Assembly: GCA_002155895.1 (NCBI GenBank)
Contig: MUMD01000108.1
Span: 1,493-39,449, forward strand
Source: Streptomyces rochei
GTDB lineage: Bacteria > Actinomycetota > Actinomycetes > Streptomycetales > Streptomycetaceae
Direction: 5' to 3'
DNA: 37,957 bases
Shown here: positions 7,766-16,773 of the stretch, piece after piece
Position numbering within the stretch: position 1 is the first letter of the stretch
Layout of the letters: every line of letters starts with the position of its first letter
Translations under genes and position numbers: made by a program
The notes under the pieces: generated by a model
Databases searched by the model: none
What the model was told of the DNA's origin: nothing
Seen by the model: the letters and a program-made list of their open reading frames with translations, nothing else

Positions 7766-7901
7766 GCCCGTCTCGACCCGTCCACCGAGGACCCTCCGAC
7801 ACCCGTACGCCGGACGGGGCGCTCACAGGGCGCAGTAGGCTTCGCGCGAGAGCCGGAGCCCCTGTACCCATGGGGACACACCAGCCCGAGGAGCGCCCCG
7901 A

Positions 7902-9023
7902 ATGAGCCTGACCCTGAGGACCATCAGCCGCGAGCAGCATCTGGCGTACATCCAGAGCCTTCCGGCGGCGAGTCACATGCAGGTCCCGGCCTGGGCAGAC
8001 GTGAAGGCGGAATGGCGCTCGGAGAACCTCGGCTGGTTCGACGACCGGACCGGTCAGCTGGTCGGTGTCGGCCTGGTCCTCTACCGGCAGCTCCCCAAGA
8101 TCAAGCGCTACCTCGCCTACCTCCCCGAGGGACCGGTCATCAACTGGTACGCGCCGAACCTCCAGGAGTGGATGGAGCCGATGCTGGCGCACCTGAAGCA
8201 GCAGGGCGCCTTCTCGGTGAAGATGGGACCGCCGGTGATCATCCGGCGCTGGGACGCGGCCTCCATCAAGAAGGGCATCCAGGACCCGGACGTCAAGCGC
8301 CTGCGTGACATAGAGGCCGACCACATCGAGCCCCGCGCGTTCGAGGTGGCCGACAAGCTGCGCCGCATGGGCTGGCAGCAGGGCGAGGACGGCGGCGCCG
8401 GCTTCGGCGACGTCCAGCCCCGCTACGTCTTCCAGGTGCCGCTGGCCAACCGCTCCCTGGAAGAGGTCCACAAGAACTTCAACCAGCTGTGGCGCCGCAA
8501 CATCAAGAAGGCCGAGAAGGCCGGTGTCGAGGTGGTCCAGGGCGGCTACCACGACCTCGAGGAATGGCAGCGCCTGTACGAGATCACGGCCGTGCGCGAC
8601 CGCTTCCGGCCGCGTCCGCTGTCGTACTTCCAGCGCATGTGGGCGGCCCTCAACAACGAGGACCCCAACCGCATGCGGCTGTACTTCGCCCGGCACAACG
8701 GGGTGAACCTGTCGGCGGCGACCATGCTGGTCGTCGGCGGGCACGTCTGGTACTCCTACGGCGCCTCCGACAACATCGGCCGCGAGGTCCGCCCGTCGAA
8801 CGCCATGCAGTGGGCGATGCTCCGCGACGCCTACGCGCTCGGCGCCACCGTCTACGACCTGCGCGGCATCTCCGACTCGCTCGACGAGAGCGACCACCTC
8901 TTCGGCCTGATCCAGTTCAAGGTCGGCACGGGCGGGCAGGCGGCCGAGTACCTCGGTGAGTGGGACTTCCCGCTGAACAAACTGCTCCACAAGGCGCTCG
9001 ACATCTACATGTCGCGCCGCTGA
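7902..9023 (+). CDS. femX: FemABX-family lipid II amino-acyl transferase (FemX-like)
   Basis: The 373-residue protein belongs to the Fem family, which uses aminoacyl-tRNA to add branch amino acids to the peptidoglycan precursor lipid II at the inner face of the membrane. Streptomyces cell wall carries one glycine on LL-diaminopimelate, so glycine is the probable amino acid. The duplicated acetyltransferase-like fold is seen in the N-terminal opening HLAYIQSLP..SHMQVPAWADVK and the C-terminal signature GASDNIGREVRPSNAMQWAML followed by YDLRGI (about 285-325). A basic helical stretch RRNIKKAEKAGVEV (about 197-210) matches the Fem central region. The ATG follows GAGGAG. It precedes the racemase-like gene by 59 bp, probably in one operon. 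Confidence 0.88.
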   Translation: MSLTLRTISREQHLAYIQSLPAASHMQVPAWADVKAEWRSENLGWFDDRTGQLVGVGLVLYRQLPKIKRYLAYLPEGPVINWYAPNLQEWMEPMLAHLKQQGAFSVKMGPPVIIRRWDAASIKKGIQDPDVKRLRDIEADHIEPRAFEVADKLRRMGWQQGEDGGAGFGDVQPRYVFQVPLANRSLEEVHKNFNQLWRRNIKKAEKAGVEVVQGGYHDLEEWQRLYEITAVRDRFRPRPLSYFQRMWAALNNEDPNRMRLYFARHNGVNLSAATMLVVGGHVWYSYGASDNIGREVRPSNAMQWAMLRDAYALGATVYDLRGISDSLDESDHLFGLIQFKVGTGGQAAEYLGEWDFPLNKLLHKALDIYMSRR

Positions 9024-9082
9024 TCCACCGCACATCCCCACCCGCACCTCTGACAGCCACGAGAAAGGTTCCAGGTCCGGCC

Positions 9083-10114
9083 ATGGCGCTCACCCTCTAC
9101 GTCGACACCGCGCGCTGGCGGGCGCACCACAAGCACGTGCAGGAGCAGTTCCCCGGGCTGGTCCCGGTCTGCAAGGGCAACGGCTACGGCTTCGGGCACG
9201 AGCGGCTGGCGGAGGAGGCCACGCGGCTGGGCTCGGACGTACTGGCCGTGGGCACCACGTACGAGGCAGCCCGGATCAAGGACTTCTTCGGCGGCGATCT
9301 GCTGGTGCTCACGCCCTACCGGCGGGGTGAGGAGCCGGTGCCGCTGCCCGACCGGGTCGTGCGCTCGGTGTCGTCCGTGGACGGCGTGTACGGCCTCGTG
9401 GGCGCGCGTGTGGTCATCGAGGTGATGTCCTCGATGAAGCGGCACGGCATCAGCGAGCAGGACCTGCCGCAGCTGCACGCCGCCATAGAGAACGTCCGGC
9501 TGGAGGGTTTCGCCATCCACCTGCCCCTGGACCGCACCGACGGCTCGGACGCCGTCGAGGAGGTCATCGGCTGGATGGACCGGCTGCGTGCGGCGCGGCT
9601 CCCGCTGCACACGATGTTCGTCAGCCACCTCAAGGCGGACGAGCTGGCGCGCCTCCAGCAGCAGTTCCCGCAGACCCGCTTCCGGGCCCGGATCGGCACC
9701 CGGCTGTGGCTGGGGGACCACGAGGCCACCGAGTACCGGGGCGCCGTCCTCGACGTCACGCGCGTCGCCAAGGGGGAGCGCTTCGGCTACCGGCAGCAGA
9801 AGGCGGCCTCCGACGGATTCCTGGTGGTCGTGGCGGGCGGTACCTCGCACGGCGTGGGGCTGGAGGCTCCGAAGGCGCTGCACGGCGTCATGCCGCGGGC
9901 CAAGGGCGTCGCCCGGGCCGGTCTGGCGACGGTCAACCGGAATCTCTCGCCGTTCGTCTGGGGCGGCAAGCAGCGCTGGTTCGCGGAGCCGCCGCACATG
10001 CAGGTCTCCATCCTGTTCGTTCCCTCGGACGCGCCCGAGCCGACGGTCGGCGACGAGCTGGTGGCCCACCTGCGCCACACCACCACGCAGTTCGACCGCA
10101 TCCTCGACCGCTAG
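9083..10114 (+). CDS. Alanine-racemase-like PLP-dependent protein, divergent
   Basis: The 343-residue protein has the fold-type III alanine racemase layout. The PLP lysine is Lys31 in VCKGNGYGFG, matching the family KxNAYGHG motif. Arg120 in MKRHG fits the phosphate/cofactor arginine region. Tyr236 in RFGYRQQ aligns with the catalytic tyrosine. However, the family GYADGYPR segment is replaced by AGGTSHGVGL (251-260), and the CMDQ substrate-site motif is absent (PPHMQVSIL instead). It may therefore racemise another amino acid or have another role. The ATG at 9083 gives MALTLYVDTARW, a normal barrel start; the upstream in-frame extension crosses the end of femX. It ends at a bidirectional terminator. 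Confidence 0.8.
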   Translation: MALTLYVDTARWRAHHKHVQEQFPGLVPVCKGNGYGFGHERLAEEATRLGSDVLAVGTTYEAARIKDFFGGDLLVLTPYRRGEEPVPLPDRVVRSVSSVDGVYGLVGARVVIEVMSSMKRHGISEQDLPQLHAAIENVRLEGFAIHLPLDRTDGSDAVEEVIGWMDRLRAARLPLHTMFVSHLKADELARLQQQFPQTRFRARIGTRLWLGDHEATEYRGAVLDVTRVAKGERFGYRQQKAASDGFLVVVAGGTSHGVGLEAPKALHGVMPRAKGVARAGLATVNRNLSPFVWGGKQRWFAEPPHMQVSILFVPSDAPEPTVGDELVAHLRHTTTQFDRILDR

Positions 10115-10127
10115 CGGGAAGAGCGAA

Positions 10128-10161
10128 AAGGCCGTGCACGGGGGCTCCCGTGCACGGCCTT
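10128..10161. terminator. Bidirectional terminator hairpin between convergent genes
   Basis: The arms AAGGCCGTGCACGGG (10128-10142) and CCCGTGCACGGCCTT (10147-10161) are perfect complements around a 4-nt loop. On the minus strand the hairpin is followed by TTCGCTC. It serves the racemase-like gene and the convergent glycosyltransferase gene. Confidence 0.85.
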
Positions 10162-10205
10162 CCAGCGTCCTGCCCGTCCGTCGGCGGTTACTCGCTCGCC
10201 GACTC

Positions 10206-11717
10206 CTACTCGTTCGCCGAGAGCGAACCGCCCGTCTGCCGGCCCGCGCCCCATCGCACCAGCGGCCCCTCGAAGTGGGCCGAGTGCTGTCCGGTTCGAG
10301 CCGCGGGGCCCAGGACGAACACGTCCCGCGCGCCGTCGAGCACCCCTCCGGAGGGGTCGTCGTCGCCGGTCTGCCGGACCGGGTCCCGGTCCGGCATCAG
10401 GATGTCCCGCACGACCATCACGCACAGGAACAGCGTGCCCAGCAGATGCACGCCGATGGCCCAGTGGTAGCCGTCCGTCGGCAGCCCCTTGTGGGCGTCG
10501 CCGCTGGTCGTGTAGGCGAGGTACATCCAGATGCCGAGGAAGTACGCCACCTCGCACACCTGCCAGATCAGGAAGTCACGCCACTTCGGCCGGGCCAGCA
10601 CGGCCAACGGCACCAGCCAGAGCACGTACTGCGGTGAGTAGACCTTGTTGGTGAGGATGAAGGCCGCGATGATCAGGAAGGCGAGCTGGGCGAACCGCGG
10701 CCGGCGCGGTGCGATGAGGGTGAGTGCGGCGATGGCGCCGCAGCACAGCAGCATCAGCAGCGTGGCGAGGGTGTTGACGGTCTCCGTGCTGGGCGGGTTG
10801 TCGGTGTTGTGGACCAGGATCAGCCAGAAGGACCCGAAGTCGACGCCCCGTTCCTGGCTGAAGGTGTAGAACTTCGACCAGCCGTCGAAGGCGAAGAGCA
10901 TCACCGGCAGATTCACCACCAGCCAGGCGACCGCCGCGCCTCCCAGCGCCTTCCCGAACTCTCGCCATCTGCCGGCCCGCCAGCACAGCACCAGCAGTGG
11001 TCCCAGGATCAGGAAGGGATAGAGCTTGGCCGCCGTGGCCAGGCCCAGGAGGACGCCGAAGGCCACCGGACGCATCCGCGACCACATCAGGACGGCGGCG
11101 GACGTCAGGGCGACCGCCAGCAGGTCCCAGTTGATGGTGGCGGTCAACGCGAAGGCGGGGGCGAGGGCGACCAAGAGGCCGTCCCAGGGGCGCCGCGCAT
11201 GGGTGCGGGTCACACAGACGGCGATGACGACCGCGCACACCATGAGCATCCCGGCATTGACCATCCAGTACCACTGCTCCTGGTGCTGGATGCTGCCGCT
11301 GCCGGTCGTGAGCCAGGACGCGACCTCCATGAACACACCGGTCAGCACCGGGTATTCGAGGTACTCCATGTCACCGGGGAGCTTGTCGAAGTACGGCACC
11401 AGGTCATCGACGAACCCCCGCCCCTGGTACAGGTGCGGGATGTCCGAGTAGCACGCGTGCGTGTACTGGGAACTGGCGCCGAAGAACCAGGCGCCGTTGT
11501 AGCAGGGCGCCTTCTGGACCAGGCCGAGGGCGAACATGCCGATCGCCACGAGCGCGATCACCCGCACAGGCGTCCACCAGGACGTCCCGAGGAGGGCCCG
11601 GCGGCCGAGGGGACCGCCGATCAGCTCACTACCGGCCGCGGCGACCGCATCCTCCCTGGTCGGCCGCACCGAATCCGGCTCGCGCACGCTCGCTGGCGTC
11701 GATTCTGCACTGGGCAT
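10206..11717 (-). CDS. Polytopic membrane glycosyltransferase (GT87-like)
   Basis: The 503-residue protein is a multi-pass membrane protein with about 9-11 hydrophobic segments after a cytosolic N-terminus of about 45 residues. The first extracellular loop (YNGAWFFGASSQYTHACYSD, then IPHLYQGRGFVDDLVPYFD) and the motif EYPVLTG resemble GT87/DUF2029 transferases, which use polyprenyl-phosphate sugars outside the membrane. The acceptor is unknown. The ATG at 11717 (MPSAESTPAS) is chosen; an ATG nine bases upstream is an alternative. A longer frame begins inside a parS site and crosses a terminator, so it is rejected. Its position beside a PBP gene and femX suggests a cell-envelope role. Confidence 0.75.
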   Translation of the reverse strand: MPSAESTPASVREPDSVRPTREDAVAAAGSELIGGPLGRRALLGTSWWTPVRVIALVAIGMFALGLVQKAPCYNGAWFFGASSQYTHACYSDIPHLYQGRGFVDDLVPYFDKLPGDMEYLEYPVLTGVFMEVASWLTTGSGSIQHQEQWYWMVNAGMLMVCAVVIAVCVTRTHARRPWDGLLVALAPAFALTATINWDLLAVALTSAAVLMWSRMRPVAFGVLLGLATAAKLYPFLILGPLLVLCWRAGRWREFGKALGGAAVAWLVVNLPVMLFAFDGWSKFYTFSQERGVDFGSFWLILVHNTDNPPSTETVNTLATLLMLLCCGAIAALTLIAPRRPRFAQLAFLIIAAFILTNKVYSPQYVLWLVPLAVLARPKWRDFLIWQVCEVAYFLGIWMYLAYTTSGDAHKGLPTDGYHWAIGVHLLGTLFLCVMVVRDILMPDRDPVRQTGDDDPSGGVLDGARDVFVLGPAARTGQHSAHFEGPLVRWGAGRQTGGSLSANE

Positions 11718-11753
11718 GGGGCACATCCTGCCGTACGCGTCCGGGAAAAGGCC

Positions 11754-11787
11754 GGGGCCGCCGCACCCTCGCGGGTGCGGCGGCCCC
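11754..11787 (-). terminator. Terminator of the class A PBP gene
   Basis: The arms GGGGCCGCCGCACCC (11754-11768) and GGGTGCGGCGGCCCC (11773-11787) pair perfectly around TCGC. On the minus strand TTTTCCC follows four bases later. It ends transcription from the PBP gene (stop at 11848) before the glycosyltransferase gene. Two parS sites lie between the stop codon and this hairpin. Confidence 0.85.
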
Positions 11788-11788
11788 T

Positions 11789-11802
11789 GTTTCACGTGAA
11801 AC
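11789..11802. promoter_or_regulatory. parS: parS site 3 (left member of tandem pair)
   Basis: Exact GTTTCACGTGAAAC flanked by T and A, directly next to the PBP terminator hairpin. Its start is 22 bp from the start of parS site 4, about two helical turns, so two ParB dimers would sit on the same face of the DNA. Confidence 0.92.
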
Positions 11803-11810
11803 ATGCGGGT

Positions 11811-11824
11811 GTTTCACGTGAAAC
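11811..11824. promoter_or_regulatory. parS: parS site 4 (right member of tandem pair)
   Basis: Exact GTTTCACGTGAAAC, 8 bp after site 3 and 23 bp from the PBP stop codon. Together with site 3 it is the only closely spaced parS pair in the window. Confidence 0.92.
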
Positions 11825-11847
11825 GCCCATGCGGTGCTTTTCTGCGC

Positions 11848-14538
11848 CTAGCCGTTCGGCCCGGCGAAGAGTCCGCCGTTCTGATTGCCTCTGCTGTCGT
11901 CCTCTTCGCCTCCTGTCGGACTGGACGAGGGCGAGGGGGACGGACTGGTCTCCGAGCCACCCGAATCGTTCCCGGCACTGTCATTGCCACCGTTGTTCCC
12001 GTTGTCGCAATTCCAATCCCAGACGCCACAGGTGTCACTCGGTGAGGGCGAGGGACTGGTGGTCTCGCTCTCGCTCGGCGACGGAGACGGAGACGGGCTC
12101 GTCTCTTCCTCGCTCTGAGAGGGCGAGGGAGTCGGACTCGGCGACGGGGCGTCGTTGACGACCTCTCCGATGGGCTCCGGCTTCGGGAACTTCAGCGGCT
12201 TGGTGCCCTTCAGCGCGTCCTCCATGTAGTCCTTCCAGATGATGGAGGGGAACGAGGCACCGTGGATCTGCTTCTGGCCGCCCGTTCCGTACATCTCCAG
12301 GAAGGTGCGGTTCTTGATGGTCTCGTCGTCCGGGTAACGGAACATGCTGATGGCGGTCGACAGCTGCGGGGTGTAGCCGACGAACCACGCGGACTTGTTT
12401 CCGTCGGTGGTACCGGTCTTGCCGGCCACCTCACGACCGGGCAGCTGGGCGTTCGTGCCCGTACCGTCCTCGACGACGGTCTTCAGGACGTCGGTCACGT
12501 TGTCCGCGACCTGCGCGGTGAAGGCCTGCTTGGTCTCGACCTTGTGCGTGTAGATCGTGCCGTCCTTGCTCGTCACCTTGGTGACCGAGAAGGGATCACG
12601 CTGCTTTCCGCTGTCCGCGAAGGTGGCGTACGAGCCCGCCATGCGGATCGCGCTGGGGTCGGAGATACCGAGGGAGAAGGACGGGTAGGACGTGCCCGCC
12701 AGGCTGTCCTTGAGAAGTCCGGAGTCGACGGCGGCCTCCTCGACCTTGTCGAGGCCGACATCCATGCCGAGCTGCACGTAGGCCGAGTTGACCGACTCCC
12801 GCATGGCCTCCCTGAGGTCGATCATGTAGTCGGGCGCCTCACCGACCGAGAGCTCGCCGTCATTCTCCTGGAGCCACTGCTCGCCCTTCTCGTTCTTCCA
12901 GACCGTCCCGTCGTATTCCTTGACCTTGAAGTCGTTCTCGCCGCTGTAGAGGCTCCGCGGGGAGACGACGGTACGTTCGTCCTGCGCCTGGGTCGGGGGG
13001 CCTTCGGGGTCCCGCACGCCCCACTTCATCGCCGCCGCGAGCACATAGGGCTTGAACGTCGAACCGACCTGGGCACCGGTCACGTCCGCGTTGTTGGTGA
13101 AGTGCTTGGTCGCGTCCTCACCGCCGTAGATGGCCCTGATGGCCCCGGTCTCGGGGTCGACGGAGGCCCCGCCGAACTGGACGTGGGTGTCCTTCTCAGG
13201 CCGCTTCTCGGGGTCGATGTTCTCCTTGTAGACCTTCTGGACCGCCTTCTCGAGGTCCTCGACCTTCTTCTTGTCGAAGGTCGTGTAGATCGAGTAGCCG
13301 CCCTTCTCCAGCTGCTGCTCGGTGACCACGCCGTTCTTGACCACGGAGGACTTGGCGAGCCTGACGAGATAGCCGATCTGGCCGCCCAGCTGAGAGTTCG
13401 ACTGCGGGTTCTTCACCTCGGGGAGGTCGGGGTACTTCGCCCGCTCCTCCTGGCTCAGATGCCCGTACTCAACCATCTTGTCGAGCGTGTCCTGCATCTG
13501 CCGCTGAGCCCGCCCGCGGTTGGCCTCCGGAGTCGCGGCCGGGTCGATCGCGGTCGCTCCCGCGGGGTCGTAGTAGGTGGCGCCCTTGAGGGTCGCCGCC
13601 AGGAAGGCGCACTGGCCGGGGTTGAGGTCGACCGCGTCCACGTTGAAGTAGGCACGGGCCGCCGCCTGGATACCGTAGGCGCCGCGGCCGTAGTACGCCG
13701 AGTTCAGGTAGCCCTCGAGGATGGTGTCCTTCGGCTCCTCGGCGCCGACCTTGATCGAGACGAAGATCTCCTTGACCTTGCGGGAGATGGTCTGCGACTG
13801 GTCGTTCAGCATCGCGTTCTTCACGTACTGCTGGGTGATGGTGGAGCCACCCTGCGTGTCGCCGCCCTTGGCCATGTTGAACACGGCCCGGGCGATGCCC
13901 TTGGGGTCGATGCCGCTGTCGGAGTAGAAGGTCTTGTTCTCCTGGGAGATGACGGCGTTGCGCATCGCCTCGGGAATCTGCGGGAGACTCACGATCTGGC
14001 GGTTCCGTTCACCGCCCGTGGCGACCATCTGCGAGCCGTCGGCCCAGTAGTAGACGTTGTTCTGCGCCGTGGCGGTCTTGGCCAGGTCGGGAACCTGCAC
14101 CATGGCGTAGGCGAGCCCCGCGGCGGCCACCCCGGCGCCGAAGAAGCCGATGCACAGCCCGGCGACGAGCTTCCAGGAGGGCATCCAGCGGCGCCACCCG
14201 TCCTTGTCGTGGCGCGGGTAGTCGATCAACCGCTTCTTGCCGCTCGCGGCCGCCCGGCCCCGCCCGGGGCCCGCGCCGCCGGGAGCGGCCCGCCGGCCAC
14301 CTCGACCGGGCTCGGCCGCTCTGCGTCGGCCGCCTCCGCTCCGCTGTGCCGCGCGCCGGGCCTCGGCACGGCTGCCGTACGGACGCTCCTCGCCGTCCTG
14401 ACCGTACGAGCCGGACGGAGACCCTGTGGCGCCCCGCGGTGCCGCGCGGCGGCCGGAGGACGAGCCGGACTGGCCGCGTCGGGCCGCGGCACGTCCGCCT
14501 CCCTGCGGCTGCGGCGGTTTGCGACGGTGCTCGCTCAT
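11848..14538 (-). CDS. Class A penicillin-binding protein (bifunctional transglycosylase/transpeptidase)
   Basis: The 896-residue protein polymerises glycan strands and cross-links peptides. Residues 1-120 are a basic, Arg/Gly-rich cytosolic tail; one membrane anchor follows at about 122-147. The GT51 transglycosylase domain has the catalytic-glutamate motif SQENKTFYSDSG (about 198-209) and GGSTITQQYVKN (230-241). The transpeptidase domain has SxxK as STFK (493-496), SxN as SVN (582-584) and KTGT (707-710). The C-terminal 100 residues are Ser/Pro/Glu repeats (SPSPSPS) around a Cys pair, an extracellular low-complexity tail. The ATG at 14538 follows GAGGAG. It is divergent from the PadR gene. 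Confidence 0.96.
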   Translation of the reverse strand: MSEHRRKPPQPQGGGRAAARRGQSGSSSGRRAAPRGATGSPSGSYGQDGEERPYGSRAEARRAAQRSGGGRRRAAEPGRGGRRAAPGGAGPGRGRAAASGKKRLIDYPRHDKDGWRRWMPSWKLVAGLCIGFFGAGVAAAGLAYAMVQVPDLAKTATAQNNVYYWADGSQMVATGGERNRQIVSLPQIPEAMRNAVISQENKTFYSDSGIDPKGIARAVFNMAKGGDTQGGSTITQQYVKNAMLNDQSQTISRKVKEIFVSIKVGAEEPKDTILEGYLNSAYYGRGAYGIQAAARAYFNVDAVDLNPGQCAFLAATLKGATYYDPAGATAIDPAATPEANRGRAQRQMQDTLDKMVEYGHLSQEERAKYPDLPEVKNPQSNSQLGGQIGYLVRLAKSSVVKNGVVTEQQLEKGGYSIYTTFDKKKVEDLEKAVQKVYKENIDPEKRPEKDTHVQFGGASVDPETGAIRAIYGGEDATKHFTNNADVTGAQVGSTFKPYVLAAAMKWGVRDPEGPPTQAQDERTVVSPRSLYSGENDFKVKEYDGTVWKNEKGEQWLQENDGELSVGEAPDYMIDLREAMRESVNSAYVQLGMDVGLDKVEEAAVDSGLLKDSLAGTSYPSFSLGISDPSAIRMAGSYATFADSGKQRDPFSVTKVTSKDGTIYTHKVETKQAFTAQVADNVTDVLKTVVEDGTGTNAQLPGREVAGKTGTTDGNKSAWFVGYTPQLSTAISMFRYPDDETIKNRTFLEMYGTGGQKQIHGASFPSIIWKDYMEDALKGTKPLKFPKPEPIGEVVNDAPSPSPTPSPSQSEEETSPSPSPSPSESETTSPSPSPSDTCGVWDWNCDNGNNGGNDSAGNDSGGSETSPSPSPSSSPTGGEEDDSRGNQNGGLFAGPNG

Positions 14539-14890
14539 CGAACGACTACTCCTCGGGCAGGCGCACCTTTGCGCGCCTGGTAAAGGCGGCTGGTTTCCGG
14601 TCCCCCCGAAGTACGGATGCGGTCCCTTCCGCATTCACCCGTACTGCACCAGGGACAGGGACGCCCCCAGACGTCACTCGGTTCCCGGTGGTCTGCATGG
14701 CGCACAGACTACGCACCGTCAAAACCCCCGAGCCCCGAAGTTCATCTCAAATCAGGCAACTTGCTCGTGATGAAACCCTGATGTGATCCCGTTCACCGAT
14801 CCCCCTCTTGTCGCGCACGGAAGCTCGTTCTATCGTGCAGATGTATCGAGTCGATACATCAGCGCGGCATAAGGGCGAGAGGAGGCGACG
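14539..14890. promoter_or_regulatory. PBP/PadR divergent intergenic region
   Basis: This 352-bp gap holds the leaders of both divergent genes. The right 90 bp contain the padR promoter and its operator, listed separately. In the left 250 bp I see no clear promoter for the PBP gene, no coding potential and no strong hairpin. Confidence 0.5.
14808..14860 (+). promoter_or_regulatory. padR promoter with overlapping perfect PadR-type operator
   Basis: A -35-like TTGTCG (14808-14813) and a -10-like TATCGT (14831-14836) are 17 bp apart. Immediately downstream, over the expected transcription start, is the perfect inverted repeat ATGTATCGA-G-TCGATACAT (14841-14859; extended by one G/C pair to 14840-14860). 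ATGT...ACAT dyads are the usual PadR-family operator, so autorepression is likely. Confidence 0.75.
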
Positions 14891-15568
14891 ATGAGCCGGC
14901 GTTCCGGCATCCTCGAGTTCGCCGTACTCGGCCTGCTCCGCGAATCCCCGATGCACGGCTATGAGCTGCGCAAACGACTCAACACATCACTGGGTGTGTT
15001 CCGGGCGTTCAGCTACGGGACGCTCTACCCCTGCCTCAAGACGCTGGTCGCCAACGGCTGGTTGATCGAGGAGCCGGGGAACGTCGGCGAGGCCGCGGCC
15101 TCCCTCACGGGGCGGCGCGCCAAGATCGTCTACCGGTTGACGGCCGACGGCAAGGAACACTTCGAGCAGCTCCTGTCACAGACGGGCCCGGACGCGTACG
15201 AGGACGAGACCTTCGCCGCTCGCTTCGCGTTCTTCGGCCAGACGTCGCGTGACGTGCGCATGCGCGTTCTCGAGGGCCGGCGCAGCCGGCTGGAGGAGCG
15301 CCTGGAGAAGATGCGGGCCTCCTTGGCCCGCACCCGGGAGCGACTCGACGACTACACGCTCGAGCTCCAGCGCCACGGAATGGAGTCCGTGGAGCGCGAG
15401 GTGCGCTGGCTGAACGAGCTCATCGAGAGCGAGCGGGCGGGGCGGGACCTGAGGGGTTCCGCCGCGGAGGGGACCGCTCAACAGGACACGACATCTGGAG
15501 CGACGGGCGGCCTGCCCCGGCCCGGGGACGACCCCCGGCCGGATACGCCCGGCGACACCGCCACGTGA
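14891..15568 (+). CDS. PadR-family transcriptional regulator
   Basis: The 225-residue protein has an N-terminal winged helix typical of Pad[21 protein letters not shown] (about 8-27), [18 protein letters not shown], and [17 protein letters not shown] in the wing. The C-terminal half (about 100-185) is an Arg/Glu-rich helical region matching the Vir_act_alpha_C dimerisation domain, followed by a disordered Gly/Thr/Asp tail. The ATG follows GAGAGGAGG. It probably represses its own promoter through the palindrome over its start site. The gene is 44 bp from ino1 on the same strand; the padR-ino1 neighbourhood is also found in mycobacteria, which suggests control of inositol synthesis. Confidence 0.93.
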   Translation: MSRRSGILEFAVLGLLRESPMHGYELRKRLNTSLGVFRAFSYGTLYPCLKTLVANGWLIEEPGNVGEAAASLTGRRAKIVYRLTADGKEHFEQLLSQTGPDAYEDETFAARFAFFGQTSRDVRMRVLEGRRSRLEERLEKMRASLARTRERLDDYTLELQRHGMESVEREVRWLNELIESERAGRDLRGSAAEGTAQQDTTSGATGGLPRPGDDPRPDTPGDTAT

Positions 15569-15612
15569 GCGCCCAGTCAGGGCCTCACTCGTACACACAG
15601 GGAGCAACCGGA

Positions 15613-16695
15613 ATGGGTTCGGTTCGCGTAGCCATCGTCGGTGTGGGCAACTGCGCCGCATCGCTGGTGCAGGGCGTCGAGTACTACAAGGACGCCGACC
15701 CGGCGTCCAAGGTCCCGGGCCTGATGCACGTCCAGTTCGGCGACTACCACGTCCGTGACATCGAGTTCGTCGCCGCCTTCGACGTGGACGCCAAGAAGGT
15801 CGGCCTGGACCTGGCGGACGCCATCGGCGCCTCCGAGAACAACACGATCAAGATCTGCGACGTGCCGAACAGCGGCGTCCAGGTCCAGCGTGGCCACACC
15901 CTCGACGGTCTCGGCAAGTACTACCGCGAGACCATCGAGGAGTCCGCCGAGGAGCCGGTCGACATCGTCCAGGTCCTCAAGGACAAGCAGGTCGACGTCC
16001 TCGTCTGCTACCTGCCCGTCGGCTCCGAGGACGCGGCGAAGTACTACGCCCAGTGCGCCATCGACGCCAAGGTCGCCTTCGTCAACGCCCTCCCGGTCTT
16101 CATCGCCGGCACCAAGGAGTGGGCGGACAAGTTCACCGAGGCGGGCGTCCCGATCGTCGGCGACGACATCAAGTCGCAGGTCGGCGCCACCATCACGCAC
16201 CGCGTCATGGCGAAGCTGTTCGAGGACCGGGGTGTCATCCTGGACCGCACGATGCAGCTGAACGTCGGCGGCAACATGGACTTCAAGAACATGCTCGAGC
16301 GCGACCGCCTCGAGTCGAAGAAGATCTCCAAGACGCAGGCCGTCACCTCGCAGATCCCCGACCGGGACCTCGGCGAGAAGAACGTCCACATCGGCCCGTC
16401 CGACTACGTCGCGTGGCTCGACGACCGCAAGTGGGCCTACGTCCGCCTCGAGGGCCGCGCCTTCGGTGACGTCCCGCTGAACCTGGAGTACAAGCTCGAG
16501 GTCTGGGACTCCCCGAACTCCGCGGGTGTCATCATCGACGCCCTGCGCGCCGCGAAGATCGCCAAGGACCGCGGCATCGGCGGCCCGATCCTGTCGGCGT
16601 CGAGCTACTTCATGAAGTCCCCGCCGGTCCAGTACTTCGACGACGAGGCGCGCGCCAACGTCGAGAAGTTCATCGCCGGCGAGGTCGAGCGCTGA
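15613..16695 (+). CDS. ino1: Inositol-3-phosphate synthase
   Basis: The 360-residue NAD-dependent enzyme turns glucose 6-phosphate into 1L-myo-inositol 1-phosphate, the first step to inositol lipids and mycothiol, the main actinobacterial thiol. The Rossmann motif [16 protein letters not shown] is at residues 6-21. Later family motifs include [14 protein letters not shown] (about 183-196), LNVGGNMDF and the C-terminal SSYFMKSPP. The start ATG at 15613 gives the actinobacterial length and [10 protein letters not shown]; the GGAGCAACCGGA leader supplies the ribosome-binding site. It follows padR by 44 bp and is closed by a terminator at 16720-16749. Confidence 0.97.
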   Translation: MGSVRVAIVGVGNCAASLVQGVEYYKDADPASKVPGLMHVQFGDYHVRDIEFVAAFDVDAKKVGLDLADAIGASENNTIKICDVPNSGVQVQRGHTLDGLGKYYRETIEESAEEPVDIVQVLKDKQVDVLVCYLPVGSEDAAKYYAQCAIDAKVAFVNALPVFIAGTKEWADKFTEAGVPIVGDDIKSQVGATITHRVMAKLFEDRGVILDRTMQLNVGGNMDFKNMLERDRLESKKISKTQAVTSQIPDRDLGEKNVHIGPSDYVAWLDDRKWAYVRLEGRAFGDVPLNLEYKLEVWDSPNSAGVIIDALRAAKIAKDRGIGGPILSASSYFMKSPPVQYFDDEARANVEKFIAGEVER

Positions 16696-16719
16696 CGAGC
16701 GCCGGCTCCGGCACGTCGG

Positions 16720-16749
16720 AGGTCCCCGGGTCGCGTGACCCGGGGACCT
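16720..16749 (+). terminator. Terminator of ino1
   Basis: The arms AGGTCCCCGGGTC (16720-16732) and GACCCGGGGACCT (16737-16749) pair perfectly around GCGT and are followed by TTCCC. It lies 24 bp after the ino1 stop and 24 bp before the MFS start. Confidence 0.85.
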
Positions 16750-16773
16750 TTCCCGTATGTGAGGCTGTGCCCC

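Noticed and set aside
11718..11804. N-terminal extension of the glycosyltransferase beginning Met-Phe-His-Val-Lys
   Set aside because: The extension is translated parS plus the PBP terminator hairpin, so it is non-coding.
12262..14583. 773-codon plus-strand frame opposite the PBP gene
   Set aside because: It is a mirror of GC-rich coding sequence; the opposite strand has complete PBP motifs.
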